A DNA stretch of 64,000 nt, from NCBI GenBank assembly GCA_973895155.1, contig OZ316891.1, positions 25,358,001 to 25,422,000 on the forward strand. The letters run 5' to 3'. The notes under the pieces are model-generated. The model was not told the DNA's origin. It saw only the letters and a list, made by a program, of their open reading frames with translations, and did not search any database. Source of the DNA: Marsupella aquatica (taxonomy: Eukaryota > Marchantiophyta). The position numbers and the translations under genes are program-made. Positions 1 to 9,964 of the stretch are shown here, piece after piece (position 1 is the stretch's first letter; every line of letters starts with the position of its first letter).

Positions 1-17
1 CGCATTTACATGAGTAA

Positions 18-2198
18 ATGCCCGTCACTCGTTCGCAAGCAGCTTACTTGAGAAGATTGACCAGCGAAGGAGAAGGTGCGACCACAACAAGCTCCGATTC
101 GTCGGGCTCGGAGGACTCGCAGTCGCCCCGACGAATGAACATACCACCGGGACCTTCGGGGTCCGGTGCGACCGGTCCTACTGCGGTTCCTGCACCACCA
201 CCGCCTCCACCTATGGCAGCCGCACCACCGATGGCCCATGTTGCCCAAGCTCCTCCACAAATTTTGCAACGATTGCAATTTCATTATCGACCTTTTAAAG
301 GGTGTCACGGGGATGATCCGGATGAATGGTTGGATGAGTTTGAGGCCACTGCTAAAGCTAACGGGGAAGACGCCATTAAGCTAACCGTCCTCCCCGGAGT
401 GATGCGGGGAGAAGCTCGTCCATGGTACAACTTGCTGCCACCCGGGACTACATGTGCACAATTCCAAGCTGCGTTGCTGCAAGAATTTTGTGCTATTGGA
501 TCCGAGCAACGTTCTTTATTAAAGATCGGCCAGCTTCGCATGGGAAAAAAGGAGTCCCTGCAAAAGTTCATCCAGAAATTTCAGAAGCTTGCGGCCAAGA
601 TACGGCCCAGGCCGGGTGACGCACTCCAGCTTACATGGTTCCTCCATGGCTTGCCCACGAATATTCAATTCTGGGTGCGCCAGAATAATCCAATTTCAAT
701 GCAAGCGGCCATAGCGTGCGCCGAAACATACCGGGAGTCCACATATAACTCCCGACGGAGCCAGCGGGCACGCCGCAAGAAGGGAAAGTACGAGACCTTT
801 AGTGACAGTGACTCTGAAACGGATGACGAGAAGAAGAAAAAATGCAAAAAGAAGAAGAAACATTGTTTGACCTCGTCCTGTTCGGAGACGGAGTCTAGTT
901 CAGATTCAACTTTGAACAGCGGGACCTCCGCCTCCAGCTCATCAGGAAGTGATTCGGAAAGTGAGAGCCGGAGCAAGAAGAAGAAAAGGCGGGTTAAGAA
1001 GGAAGGGAAAATCAAACCCCGTACTCCAAGAACGATACCCGATCCAAAGGCTTCCGAAGCAGACAAGCTTAACAAAATCACGGATCGCCTCAAAGCACTG
1101 TCAGTACATCTCGCGGAAAAGCCGGTGGAGAAGAAGAAGCCATCTGAGATTCGAGCCCATGCATGGTGTTCAAAGTGCTTCCAATTCGGGCATGTCATGC
1201 AGGAATGCCCAAGATGGAAGAACCGAGTTCACCAGGTGGAATTAGATGATGTCGACAACCCGGGACCTGAAGCGGAGTCCACGGAGTATTTCTTTGAAGA
1301 CCCTCCTGATTTGGTGTATCAGATTTCAACGGTGGGTCCGCGTAATTTAGCAGGTAGAACTGCATACCCCTACCCAAACAATGGCCGAGGCGTCCAAGTT
1401 ATCAGTAACCCTAGCATTCCACCCAAACCAGGGATTTGGCGATCCCCGGTTTGTTACAACTGTGAGAAGCCAGGCCATTTCGCGAGGGAATGCACAGAAC
1501 CAAGACGCCAGGGGGATGGCCGTGGCACGCCACTTTGTCAAGTCTGCAAAACGGAAGCTCATTCCACGGCCAACTGTCCATTGGTAATGGCCGCTCGAAC
1601 AAATGCAGCAAGACCAGCCCAGGGCGGACCGGCCTCGAGTGATGCGGTCGTCCAAATGATTGCGGTGGAATGGCAAGATGACAATACCAAGTGGGTGATT
1701 CTGGTGGACGTGGCGGAGCACCCTAATCCATCTGACGAGGCGGAGTGCTATCGTGTGTCAACAAGAGCCGAACGGAAGGAAGAGAAGCAGGAAGAGAAGC
1801 AGGAAGAGAAACGCAGGAAAAAGCAAGATACTACTCCGGTGCAGCCAGTGATAGACATACCCCCGGAGAAGGACAATGACTACCGAAGGGACGACCCGAA
1901 GCTATTTTTCCCCCGCATCGAAGAATTGGTAAAGAAACAGCTAGAGGCCTACGAAGCTCGGGAGTACCAGAAGGCAATCGATAAGGACATCAAAGCAGCC
2001 GAGACCGCCCGGCGACAGGAGCAAGAAAAGCAAGAGGGAGCCAAGCAGCAGCCGAAGGAAGAAAAGAAGGAGGACTATGATATTAAAGAAGACGTGAAGA
2101 GTTGCCCGGTTACAGCAACGGTAGGACAATTGTTGCAAAACAATCCACAGTACCGACGGCAATTGAGGGAGTTGCTTATGGGTCGACGACGGAGATGA
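18..2198 (+). CDS. gag: Gag polyprotein of gypsy element A
   Basis: This 726-residue ORF makes the capsid/nucleocapsid protein that packages element RNA. A Pro-rich N-terminus (about residues 40-80) precedes a retrotransposon gag domain (about 90-240, with the DPDEWLDEFE stretch). A Ser/Asp/Glu and Lys-rich linker follows. Three CCHC zinc knuckles come next: CSKCFQFGHVMQEC, CYNCEKPGHFAREC and CQVCKTEAHSTANC. A long charged region ends the ORF. The domain order matches gag of element B. The TGA at 2196-2198 is probably a mutated Arg codon (CGA), because homology to B continues in the same frame into the protease. The original product was therefore probably a Gag-Pol fusion. Confidence 0.9.
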   Translation: MPVTRSQAAYLRRLTSEGEGATTTSSDSSGSEDSQSPRRMNIPPGPSGSGATGPTAVPAPPPPPPMAAAPPMAHVAQAPPQILQRLQFHYRPFKGCHGDDPDEWLDEFEATAKANGEDAIKLTVLPGVMRGEARPWYNLLPPGTTCAQFQAALLQEFCAIGSEQRSLLKIGQLRMGKKESLQKFIQKFQKLAAKIRPRPGDALQLTWFLHGLPTNIQFWVRQNNPISMQAAIACAETYRESTYNSRRSQRARRKKGKYETFSDSDSETDDEKKKKCKKKKKHCLTSSCSETESSSDSTLNSGTSASSSSGSDSESESRSKKKKRRVKKEGKIKPRTPRTIPDPKASEADKLNKITDRLKALSVHLAEKPVEKKKPSEIRAHAWCSKCFQFGHVMQECPRWKNRVHQVELDDVDNPGPEAESTEYFFEDPPDLVYQISTVGPRNLAGRTAYPYPNNGRGVQVISNPSIPPKPGIWRSPVCYNCEKPGHFARECTEPRRQGDGRGTPLCQVCKTEAHSTANCPLVMAARTNAARPAQGGPASSDAVVQMIAVEWQDDNTKWVILVDVAEHPNPSDEAECYRVSTRAERKEEKQEEKQEEKRRKKQDTTPVQPVIDIPPEKDNDYRRDDPKLFFPRIEELVKKQLEAYEAREYQKAIDKDIKAAETARRQEQEKQEGAKQQPKEEKKEDYDIKEDVKSCPVTATVGQLLQNNPQYRRQLRELLMGRRRR

Positions 2199-5100
2199 CT
2201 ACCCCGGGTTGGGACCGCGGATTGCAACATGATATGCGAGGACCTGGGAGCGTCGGACATCTCGATTGAAATTAATAATTGTACCATCAAGATGGTTCTT
2301 GTAGACAGAGGAGCGGGAGTCAACATCATGACTGAAGAAACATCAGTCAAGTTAGGATACCTCACGTATCAACCCACGGCCCGAGCTATCAGATTAGCAA
2401 ACGGGGCACGGGTACTCCCATTGGGCACGCTTACACGGGTACTCACTCTGGTAGGAGGGGTGGAGTTCTATCTCAACTTCCTAGTCATGAGGCCGGTTCG
2501 GCCCTCCTAGGCAGGCCATGGCTATACGGTGGCCGTGTGGTCACGGATTGGGGAAAGAAGGAGCTACGGTTTGGGACACCCACAGTACGGGTATCATGGG
2601 CAATGGACGATTACCAGGGCGAAACTCCACAGGGACCCGAGGAATACAATTCGGAGACCTCGGAGGAAGAGGAACTCAATATGATCGAACTCATCTTGTC
2701 CCTGTCCGAGGAAGATGTCTTCGGAGTTAAGGCAACCCGCGAAACACATCTCCTGAATTACCCAAAGGCTGCTATTGAGTCCACCCCGAGCACCTCTACT
2801 GCCCGGGATGAGGAACCGCAAAAGCAACTCATTGATACGGAGGACACAACTCCAGCTAAGCAGGGAGCCAATGCTGCTTTTACCAGGGCAGAGCCTCGTG
2901 ACCATGAACCAGCTAAACAATCGCCCGAAGCCGAGAAACCGAGGCCGAGACCTAAAAAATGGGTCTCCTGGGATCCGTCCATTCCACTATTGGAGGAAGT
3001 AACTCCAATCCCAAAACCAATCCCGGTTCCACCCACGTACGGAGGAGTTCGGTTAGCCGAACTGGATGCGAGCCTGGACCCGAGCTTGCGGAACCAGGTT
3101 GAAGTCATCAGGAAGGAGCACTATCGGAAGTACACCATTGGGATGGATAAGTCGTTTAACCTGGGCCACGCTTTGACTGGGGAGGCAGAAAAATCTATCC
3201 AAGCTTTGCTCAAGGAATATGAAGACGTGTTTGCATGGAGCCATCATGATCTAACCGGAGTCTCCCCCGAGTTAGGAGAACACACGATCGATTTGAATTT
3301 GGGGGCCCATGCAGTACGGCAGCGACAACGTCGCATGAACCCGAGGTACTCCATCTTAGTGAAGGAGGAAATTGATCGTCTCCTCGCCGCAGATATCATC
3401 TACCCGGTAATGGCCAGCGACTGGGTCTCTCCCATCATCATTGTACCAAAAAAGGGAGGAACGGACGGAAAACCTAAGATCCGGATCTGCCAGGACTATC
3501 GTAAGCTGAACGACGCAACCCGAAAAGACCATTACCCATTACCATTCACGGACATGGTACTAGATATGGTAGCCCGAAATGAGATTTACACATTCCTTGA
3601 TGGATATTCAGGTTATAACCAAATCTGGATTCGCCTCTCGGATCAGCTCAAAACAACGTTCACTACGGAATGGGGGACTTTCGCATTTCAGAGAATGCCG
3701 TTTGGACTGTGTAACACTCCGGCCATGTTTCAGCGACTCATGATGAATATCTTCCATGATTTCCTACGGGAATTTCTGGAAATATTTATCGACGACTTTG
3801 CCATTTTTGGAACCGTCGCCATGCACCCCGAACACCTAAGATGTACATTGCAACGGTGCCGAGAGGTTAACCTCAAGCTTCATCCCGCCAAATGTTTTTT
3901 CGGGGTAGAGGAGGGAGTGTTACTTGGGCATCGTGTGTCCAAACGGGGTATCAAGGTCGACCAAGAGAAGGTCGCGGCCTGGATGGTGGTGGTGTTCCCC
4001 GTGGATCAAAAAGCAGTACGATCCTTCTTGGGCTGTGTAGGGTATTACCGCCGGTTCATTAAAGACTTTGCTAAAATTGCATTGCCCTTAACTGAGATGA
4101 TGAAGAAGGACGCAGTGATTGAGGAGACACCCCAAAGACGGATTGCTTTTGAGAAACTCCGTAAACGACTCACCACCGCGCCTATCATGGTCACCCCAGA
4201 CTGGAATAAGGAGTTCCACGTGTATGTCGATGTGTCAGGGTTCTGTATCGGGTCCGTACTTAGTCAGCTAGATGAGGATGGACGTGATCACCCCATCTAT
4301 TTCGCTAGCCGTCAACTATTTGCAGCCAAAAAGAATTATTCCCCCACTGATCGAGAAGCTTTGGGAATAATCTACTTGTGTAAAAAGTTCCGACACTATC
4401 TGCTAGGCTACAAGGTCATATTCCACACGGATCATGATAGCCTGAAGTACATGGTCAACAAGGCGGACGTGACAGGACGGATAGCCCGGTGGGTGCTACT
4501 TCTCCAGGAATTTAATTATGAAGTTCGGGTTCGGCCAGGAAAGGTACACCTCAATGCCAATTTCTTTTCAAGGCTGGACGGCGTGCCAGTCGATCAGCCA
4601 ATTAATGATATTTTTCCGGATGAGGATTTGTTCCACGTAGGGGCGGGGACAACAACGTGGTACGGTTCAATAATAACCTTCCTCTTAACAGGCCGCATCC
4701 CTGATGGCATCAATCAGGAAGCCGCCGCTGTGTTTTTAAGGAAAGCCGGGCCTTATGTCATGATATAGGGCCACCTACATAAAGAAGGAGTTAATGGGAA
4801 AGTACGATGCTGCTTAGAGTATAAGGAAACGCTTATCGTGATGCGGGCCCTGCATGAAGAGGAAGCTGGAGGCCATTTTGCGGCTATCACGACGTCCCAA
4901 AAGATTTTGGACTCCGGGTATTGGTGGCCTACGTTGCATCGGGATGTACAACGCTTCATCAAGGGCTGTGACCTGTGTTAGCGGACTGGGGCCCCGAGAC
5001 AAGCTCATCATCACCCTCTCACGTCTGTACTTCCATTAGCACCGTTCGAAAAGTGGGGTATTGATTATATCGGGCCATTTACTCCCGTTACCCGAAGACA

Positions 5101-5998
5101 AAGATGCAGGTACATCCTGCTAGCTATTGATTACTCCACCAAGTGGGTCGAAGCACGGGCTACGGTGAAGGACGACGCTGCAACCAGTGCCAGGTTCTTA
5201 TATGAACAGATTTTCACTCGGTTTGGACCACCCTTAGAGTTGGTAAGCGACCGTGGAACACACTTCCTCAATGACACTGTAGCCCAACTTACGGAGCGTT
5301 ACCTAGTCAAGCACCGCAAGACTACCCCGTATCATCCTAAAGCCAATGGGATGGCAGAGAGAGCAAATGGTATCATTGGGAAGATCCTCAACAAAATTGT
5401 AGCTGCGCACAAAACGGATTGGGATGATAAGTTGTACACAGCGGTGTACTCGTATAATCTAGCTTACAAAACTACTACGAGTCACAGCCCGTACTTTCTC
5501 GTGTTCGGCCAACATTCGTTGGTGCCCGTCGAGTTTGAAGTACACACTCCACGGGTCAGCATTCGAGATCGCTTACCTGAATCTGAAAGTTCGTCAGACC
5601 GAGCTTATCAGATTGAAGCCTTGGAGGAGGCACGGCTACTAGCAGCTCGACACACCGTAATGAAGCAGGCAACTTCCAAGAAACAGCACGACAAAGGACT
5701 ACGGAAGGTCGACGTCGTGACAGGCAATCTAGTCCTTCTGTATGACAGTAGGTACATGCAGTTTCCAGGGAAGCTTCATACCCGTTGGTTAGGGCCTTTC
5801 CTAGTCAATCAGATCTACCCTAACGGATCGCTGGAGCTTGCGACGTACGCCGGCGATTTACTCCCCACGCAAGTTAGTTATGATTGTGTAAAGAAGTACC
5901 ACCATCAAGACGACGACGCCAAGAGTGATGTTCGCGAGGACGCTTCACAATTAAGCAGGGAGCTATGTGACGCCGCCGGTACGGCAAGTAATGAGTAA
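2199..5998 (+). pseudogene. pol: Pol polyprotein of gypsy element A (protease, RT, RNase H, integrase), broken
   Basis: Protease lies at about 2229-2510. Its active site reads LVDRGAGVNIM, with Arg where element B has DGG. A frameshift near 2496 moves coding to another frame, where LLGRPWLY resumes. Reverse transcriptase (about 3290-3820) has the catalytic motif FIDDFAIFG, followed by RNase H (YVDVSGFCIGS, FHTDHDSLKYM). Stops at about 4766-4768 and 4978-4980 interrupt the region entering integrase. Integrase shows the HHCC zinc site, then the DDE signature in DYIGPF, VSDRGTHF and MAERANG, and a GPF-type C-terminus (TRWLGPFLV). The final stop at 5996-5998 lies about 30 bp inside the LTR. The element cannot make a full Pol. 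Confidence 0.9.
5953..5965 (+). other. Polypurine tract of gypsy A
   Basis: AAGCAGGGAGCTA lies directly before the LTR start TGTGACGCC. Element B has the same arrangement, AAGTGGGGAGCTA before TGTGATGCC. This primes plus-strand DNA synthesis. Confidence 0.8.
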
Positions 5999-6322
5999 TT
6001 CGGTCTAAACCGTGCCTAGCACGCGCGTTAGGGGTATCTTAGGCCGCTATGATTAGCATAACGATAGTATTTAGGTAGCCATTATGAGTAGGAAATCATT
6101 AGTCAATAAGGGGAATTCATGTTCGGGCTGGCGGCGCGTCCCCTTCGCACGCCCGGGTTACGAGCGTGGAGGGGCCCTCCTTCGGGTCCGTATAACAAAC
6201 TTCGGGAGGCATCCGCTGACACGCGGTGACTCAGACCGGCGGAGTGGCCGGTACACTACAAGCGTGAATGGTTCAGCCTATGGGCAGCGAGGAGATGACG
6301 GGGGATTGGCAAGCCCTCAAGG

Positions 6323-6328
6323 TATAAA
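6323..6328 (+). promoter_or_regulatory. Probable LTR TATA box
   Basis: TATAAA, in the context AAGGTATAAAGAGGG, lies about 360 bp into the LTR. A start about 30 bp downstream (near 6355) would put the LTR reading frame at 6431 as the first cistron of the transcript. U3 would then be about 390 bp, and most of the LTR would be R/U5. This is inference from spacing. Confidence 0.55.
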
Positions 6329-6430
6329 GAGGGAGCTGACCCTTTGGAGTGCACCAGTCCATCAGTCCACGCGCCAACTTTGATCCCAGCTCTCTCGTTC
6401 TCTCTAAGTCGCCACTACTATCTCCTCTGA

Positions 6431-9061
6431 ATGTCGCGCACGATCCTCTCCAGTTTGGCCATTCGATTCTGGATGCAGTTCCTATCTACCGGAAGGCACT
6501 TGGCCGACTCATTGAAACACGCCAACCCGCACCGATACAAAATAGAACGCGAGTATGAGAGAGCCATCCGCCTAGCAAGATGACACCACTACATCCTTAA
6601 CTTTGACTACCCGTCCCAGAGCGAGCTTTACCGACCAGTTGAGGTATCTGGGTACTTCTTCAACGGAGACAAATATATCGGGTTTTGGGAAGCACTGCTT
6701 CGGCTTCCAGACGAGGTCTTCAATATCCCAGGGACGATCGACTTGCAACGACATCACTTTGACCACATCCCTGCTCAGGTTCGGGCTATCATCAACAACG
6801 AGTCCAGTACTAACCGTTCGACAAGGTCGTCCGCACTTGTTTTGGAGAACTTCTACCAGCACCTGTAGAGCTTCATGGGAACTAGACCCGCAACCACCGG
6901 CGCCAGCCCGATGGACCCCATACCCATACCCATACCAATGCAGACTCAGGTTCAGGCTCAGGCTCAGGCTCAGCCTAGCCAACCCCCACCGCCGATCATC
7001 CCGCCAGCTATACAAGTACGCTCCGTTATCAACGCTGTGGACCTTAGCGACGATGACAAACCTACCCCACCCTTGCTCAGGCGGCCAAGAGGAGCAAGCA
7101 CTCGGGGGGCCGACACTACATCGTCCCCTCCTCGGACCCACGGAGCGGCTCCAACAGACAACACGGTGACCGTGGCTGCCCCGGGCCCATTACTAATGGC
7201 GGTAGCACTACCTGTGCCCGCTAGAGAGGATGGGGAGGTGTCACCATCCCCGAGCCAGCCACGGGGGAAGAAGAGGAAGGAACCCACCACTGCATCCGGG
7301 TTACCATTGGCCACGGTAGCCGTGGCCAAGGTGACAATGCACCGCATGGAGGAAAACGTGCATAACAACATCCTCCATCCCAAGCATGCGGTGTACCTGA
7401 AGACTCAGGGATTTGAGCACCTCACCTCTCTCCCCTGGAACACTTGCAGGTACTACGGGGAGGACATGACAGAATTTGTCAAGAATTATGACGATGTACG
7501 TCAATGGACTCGGCTGCGGGGAAGGAATATGTCCCTCACGGAAGAACGGCTCAAGATGATCTTCGGACTACCCGAAGGTGACCATCGAGTTGAATCACGG
7601 GCTCCCGGGGGCAAGGGAGCCAAGTACCAATCCTCAAGTTTTCCTTCGGAGGGAGTAGTGGACAACGGGTTTGTGATGAGGACCTGCCTCATGCCCGAGA
7701 TAGCTGAGCGGCTGGAGTTCCAAAGGTACGCTCTCCACATGATGGAACCCGGGGGGAAGATCTCTGCCGCCCAGGTTATCCAGGTCGAGAACTATCGACC
7801 CAGGAGGTGGGCGTCGTACTTTGTTAAGAAATTCCATGAAGAGATGGAGCGGCAAAAGAAGACGCTATATATTGGCGGGAAGGCATATTTCGCTAGCCAC
7901 ATCGAGATCATTCTTGAGTGGTACGCTCGGTTTGATCGACGAACCCTTCCCCGTGTCAACGTTGCAAGGCTGGTCCCCGCTAGGTGGGTGTTCCCGGCCT
8001 TGGAGAGACGGCCCCAACCCGAGGCACGAAGTCCAACGGACACGCAGGCTTCACCTACCCCACCCCCGCAAGTAGCTGTAGTCATGACCGAGGAGGTACC
8101 GGATGGGTCGGTTATCACAACCGTAGATGCGATCCAACAAGCCGGGCTAAGTACAAAAGTTGGTACAACGGAGGTCTTACTCGAGCCCGGACCTTCCAAT
8201 GACCCGGCGGTGGCTATTCCGGAGAACCGGACACCGCAGCAGCAGGACACTCCAGCCCCTTCCAACGCGTCACCTGGGCTGGATGTCACTGCCCCGGCCC
8301 CCGCGCGTGTTGACGTCTGCCCGTGCCCAACTCCGGACAGGCACAACCTGGACCACCCAGAACTCTTCGTACCGGGCACATTTCTGAATGGGCTCCTAGG
8401 AGATTTCTCTCATCAAATTGCCCGGGATACCGGGGAGTTCATGGCCCAAAAGGTAGCCTGTTTCTTCAATCAGGAGTTGGTTGCCGTAGTAAAAGCCGGT
8501 CAGGCCCAGTCGGAGGCCCTTCAGAGGATAGAGCGATACCGGGAGGAGTCTGTATACTTAAAGAACAAGGTTGCGGCTCAGGAGGCGGAGCTTCTGCAAC
8601 TACGACCCAAGGTCGCAGCCGCCGACGAGTCATTAGCAAAGGCGCACGCCCTTACCGCCCTAGCCGAGCAGGCCAAAGCAGGGAACGAGGCCGAGATTTC
8701 ACGGCTCCGGTCCCAGATTGACAGTTTGAAGAAACAAACTGTCATCTGGCAGAAAGACTTGGAGGAGGCCGAAGAACGAGCCTAGCGGGACACTACGGAA
8801 ATAGCCATGCTACAAGCCGAAGTAACGCGGCTTCAGACCGAAGCCGATAAGCAGGACCAGTTGGTAGGCAAGCTGACAAGCGACGCCCAGCAGCTGGAGG
8901 AGGCATGCCAGGAGGCAGCGGAGGAGACGGACGCGGCAAAGCGAGAGAACAAATCTCTGCTAGACCAAGTCTAGCTCCTCAAGTCGGACAACGATAGGCT
9001 TCGCAGACAGCGGGAAGACCGCTCCCACTCGGGCGGCTCTGGCAAGCGTGCCAGACATTAG
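6431..9061 (+). pseudogene. ORF carried inside the gypsy A LTR (PMD-like segment plus coiled coil), broken by stops
   Basis: From ATG 6431 (MSRTILSSLAIRF) one frame runs 876 codons to TAG 9059-9061. It is interrupted only by TGA 6581, TAG 6866, TAG 8783 and TAG 8972. All four can be read as C-to-T hits on CGA or CAG. The encoded protein has an N-terminal globular part. A Pro/Gln-rich linker follows (about codons 155-280). A second folded region contains NMSLTEERLKMIFGLPEGD (around 7530-7580). A Pro-rich linker and a long coiled coil rich in Glu/Ala/Gln finish it (about 8400-9000). The FGLP segment resembles the plant mobile domain pattern and the matching part of the element B LTR protein (FYLTPKVIAKVFGLPIGN). 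Function is unknown. Confidence 0.7.
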
Positions 9062-9964
9062 CGGTAGAGTAGGAATAGAATAGGGTTAGGAGTAGCTAAA
9101 GTCAGGCTATTGGGACAGGCACCTACCTTAGTTACAGCAGCACTGCCGTGCTGTCCAGCCTGCGTAGATTAGGATCTTCTAATAAGACATGACCGTTTTT
9201 CGGCCTGACGGTCAGATTAGTTAGGACCTAAGTCAGCGGATCTTTGGGCGGGAGGACACTCCGTTCCTCGGCCCTTAGTATTTAGTGCACCCCTCGGTAG
9301 AGGCAAGGGGGGGGGTTTTAGTCTCAGAGTTGGACATCCGTGGTATGTGCGAGGAGTCCCGACCTCTGGGAATGAAAGAGTACCAAGGGGAGGGGGTAGG
9401 ACTAAGTTTGTCGGGTGAGTGCGGAGCCGGGCTCCGTTGTAGTATACTCTCTCGGCCTTGAACCTATTCATTCCGGAGCTATCAGGTCAACCAAGTGTAC
9501 GCACATGTCCCCTATGTAGTAAAATCCTTTCCCATTATTTCCTTCGTGTAAATCAAGATTGTATGCTTGTGCGCGTGTATGTGTGTGTGTGAATCTCGTG
9601 TATAGGTGACAACGCCGGGCCGAACGCACTACCCGAGTCGTGGACGGGGTGCAGCCTGCGGGTATGTGGTTGCAAGCACGGGTTGAGGACCTGTATCATA
9701 GAATCCGGATCAAAGGCGGACAACACGAAGGCTTAGAAGTCCTTAAGCCGGGGTCGATCCTGTTATCGACTAAGGTATGTTCCGGTGGCGGAACACAAAC
9801 CATACCTAGGAGATGTCCGTATCTAATAGTAGGCGCACTTAGCGCTAGTTTTTGTGAATTAGGTGCATGACGCGCTTCCCTCCCTGCCCGAACCCTCATT
9901 TTTATGAAGGAGATGCCCGTTTAAAGCTGAAGCCTGAGTTACGGCCAAGGCAGATGACGTGACA
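9062..9964 (+). other. Noncoding tail of gypsy A LTR
   Basis: No supported gene. It has a run of G near 9308-9317 and a short TG microsatellite near 9576-9591. It should hold the LTR polyadenylation region, but I cannot point to a specific signal. Confidence 0.5.

Larger units (their letters stand above)
1..9964 (+). mobile_element. Ty3/gypsy retrotransposon A, 5' end outside window
   Basis: The order gag, protease, reverse transcriptase, RNase H, integrase, polypurine tract, LTR identifies a Ty3/gypsy element on the plus strand. The window opens just upstream of the gag start, so the 5' LTR and primer site lie to the left. The 3' LTR starts at 5966 after a polypurine tract. The end at 9964 is inferred: the LTR would close with GTGACA, and copia reverse-transcriptase coding resumes on the minus strand at 9965. 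No chromodomain is seen after the integrase, so it looks non-chromoviral. It is broken by stops and a frameshift. It was inserted into copia element C. Confidence 0.85.
5966..9964 (+). repeat. 3' LTR of gypsy A, about 4.0 kb, contains an ORF
   Basis: It begins TGTGACGCCGCC after the polypurine tract and probably ends GATGACGTGACA. The left edge is firm by comparison with element B. The right edge is inferred from where copia coding restarts. At about 4 kb it is very long for a gypsy LTR. It holds a TATA box (6323), an 876-codon reading frame (6431-9061) and a noncoding tail. Confidence 0.75.

Noticed and set aside
665-1198. Minus-strand 177-residue frame opposite gag of gypsy A
   Set aside because: It mirrors the Lys/Ser/Glu linker and knuckle coding of gag, and no family fits.
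9576-9591. TG microsatellite
   Set aside because: Short simple repeat without further support.
9836-9846. A GCGCACTTAGCGCTAG stretch in the gypsy A LTR, like the palindrome of element D
   Set aside because: Only one arm matches and the spacing is wrong, so it is probably chance.
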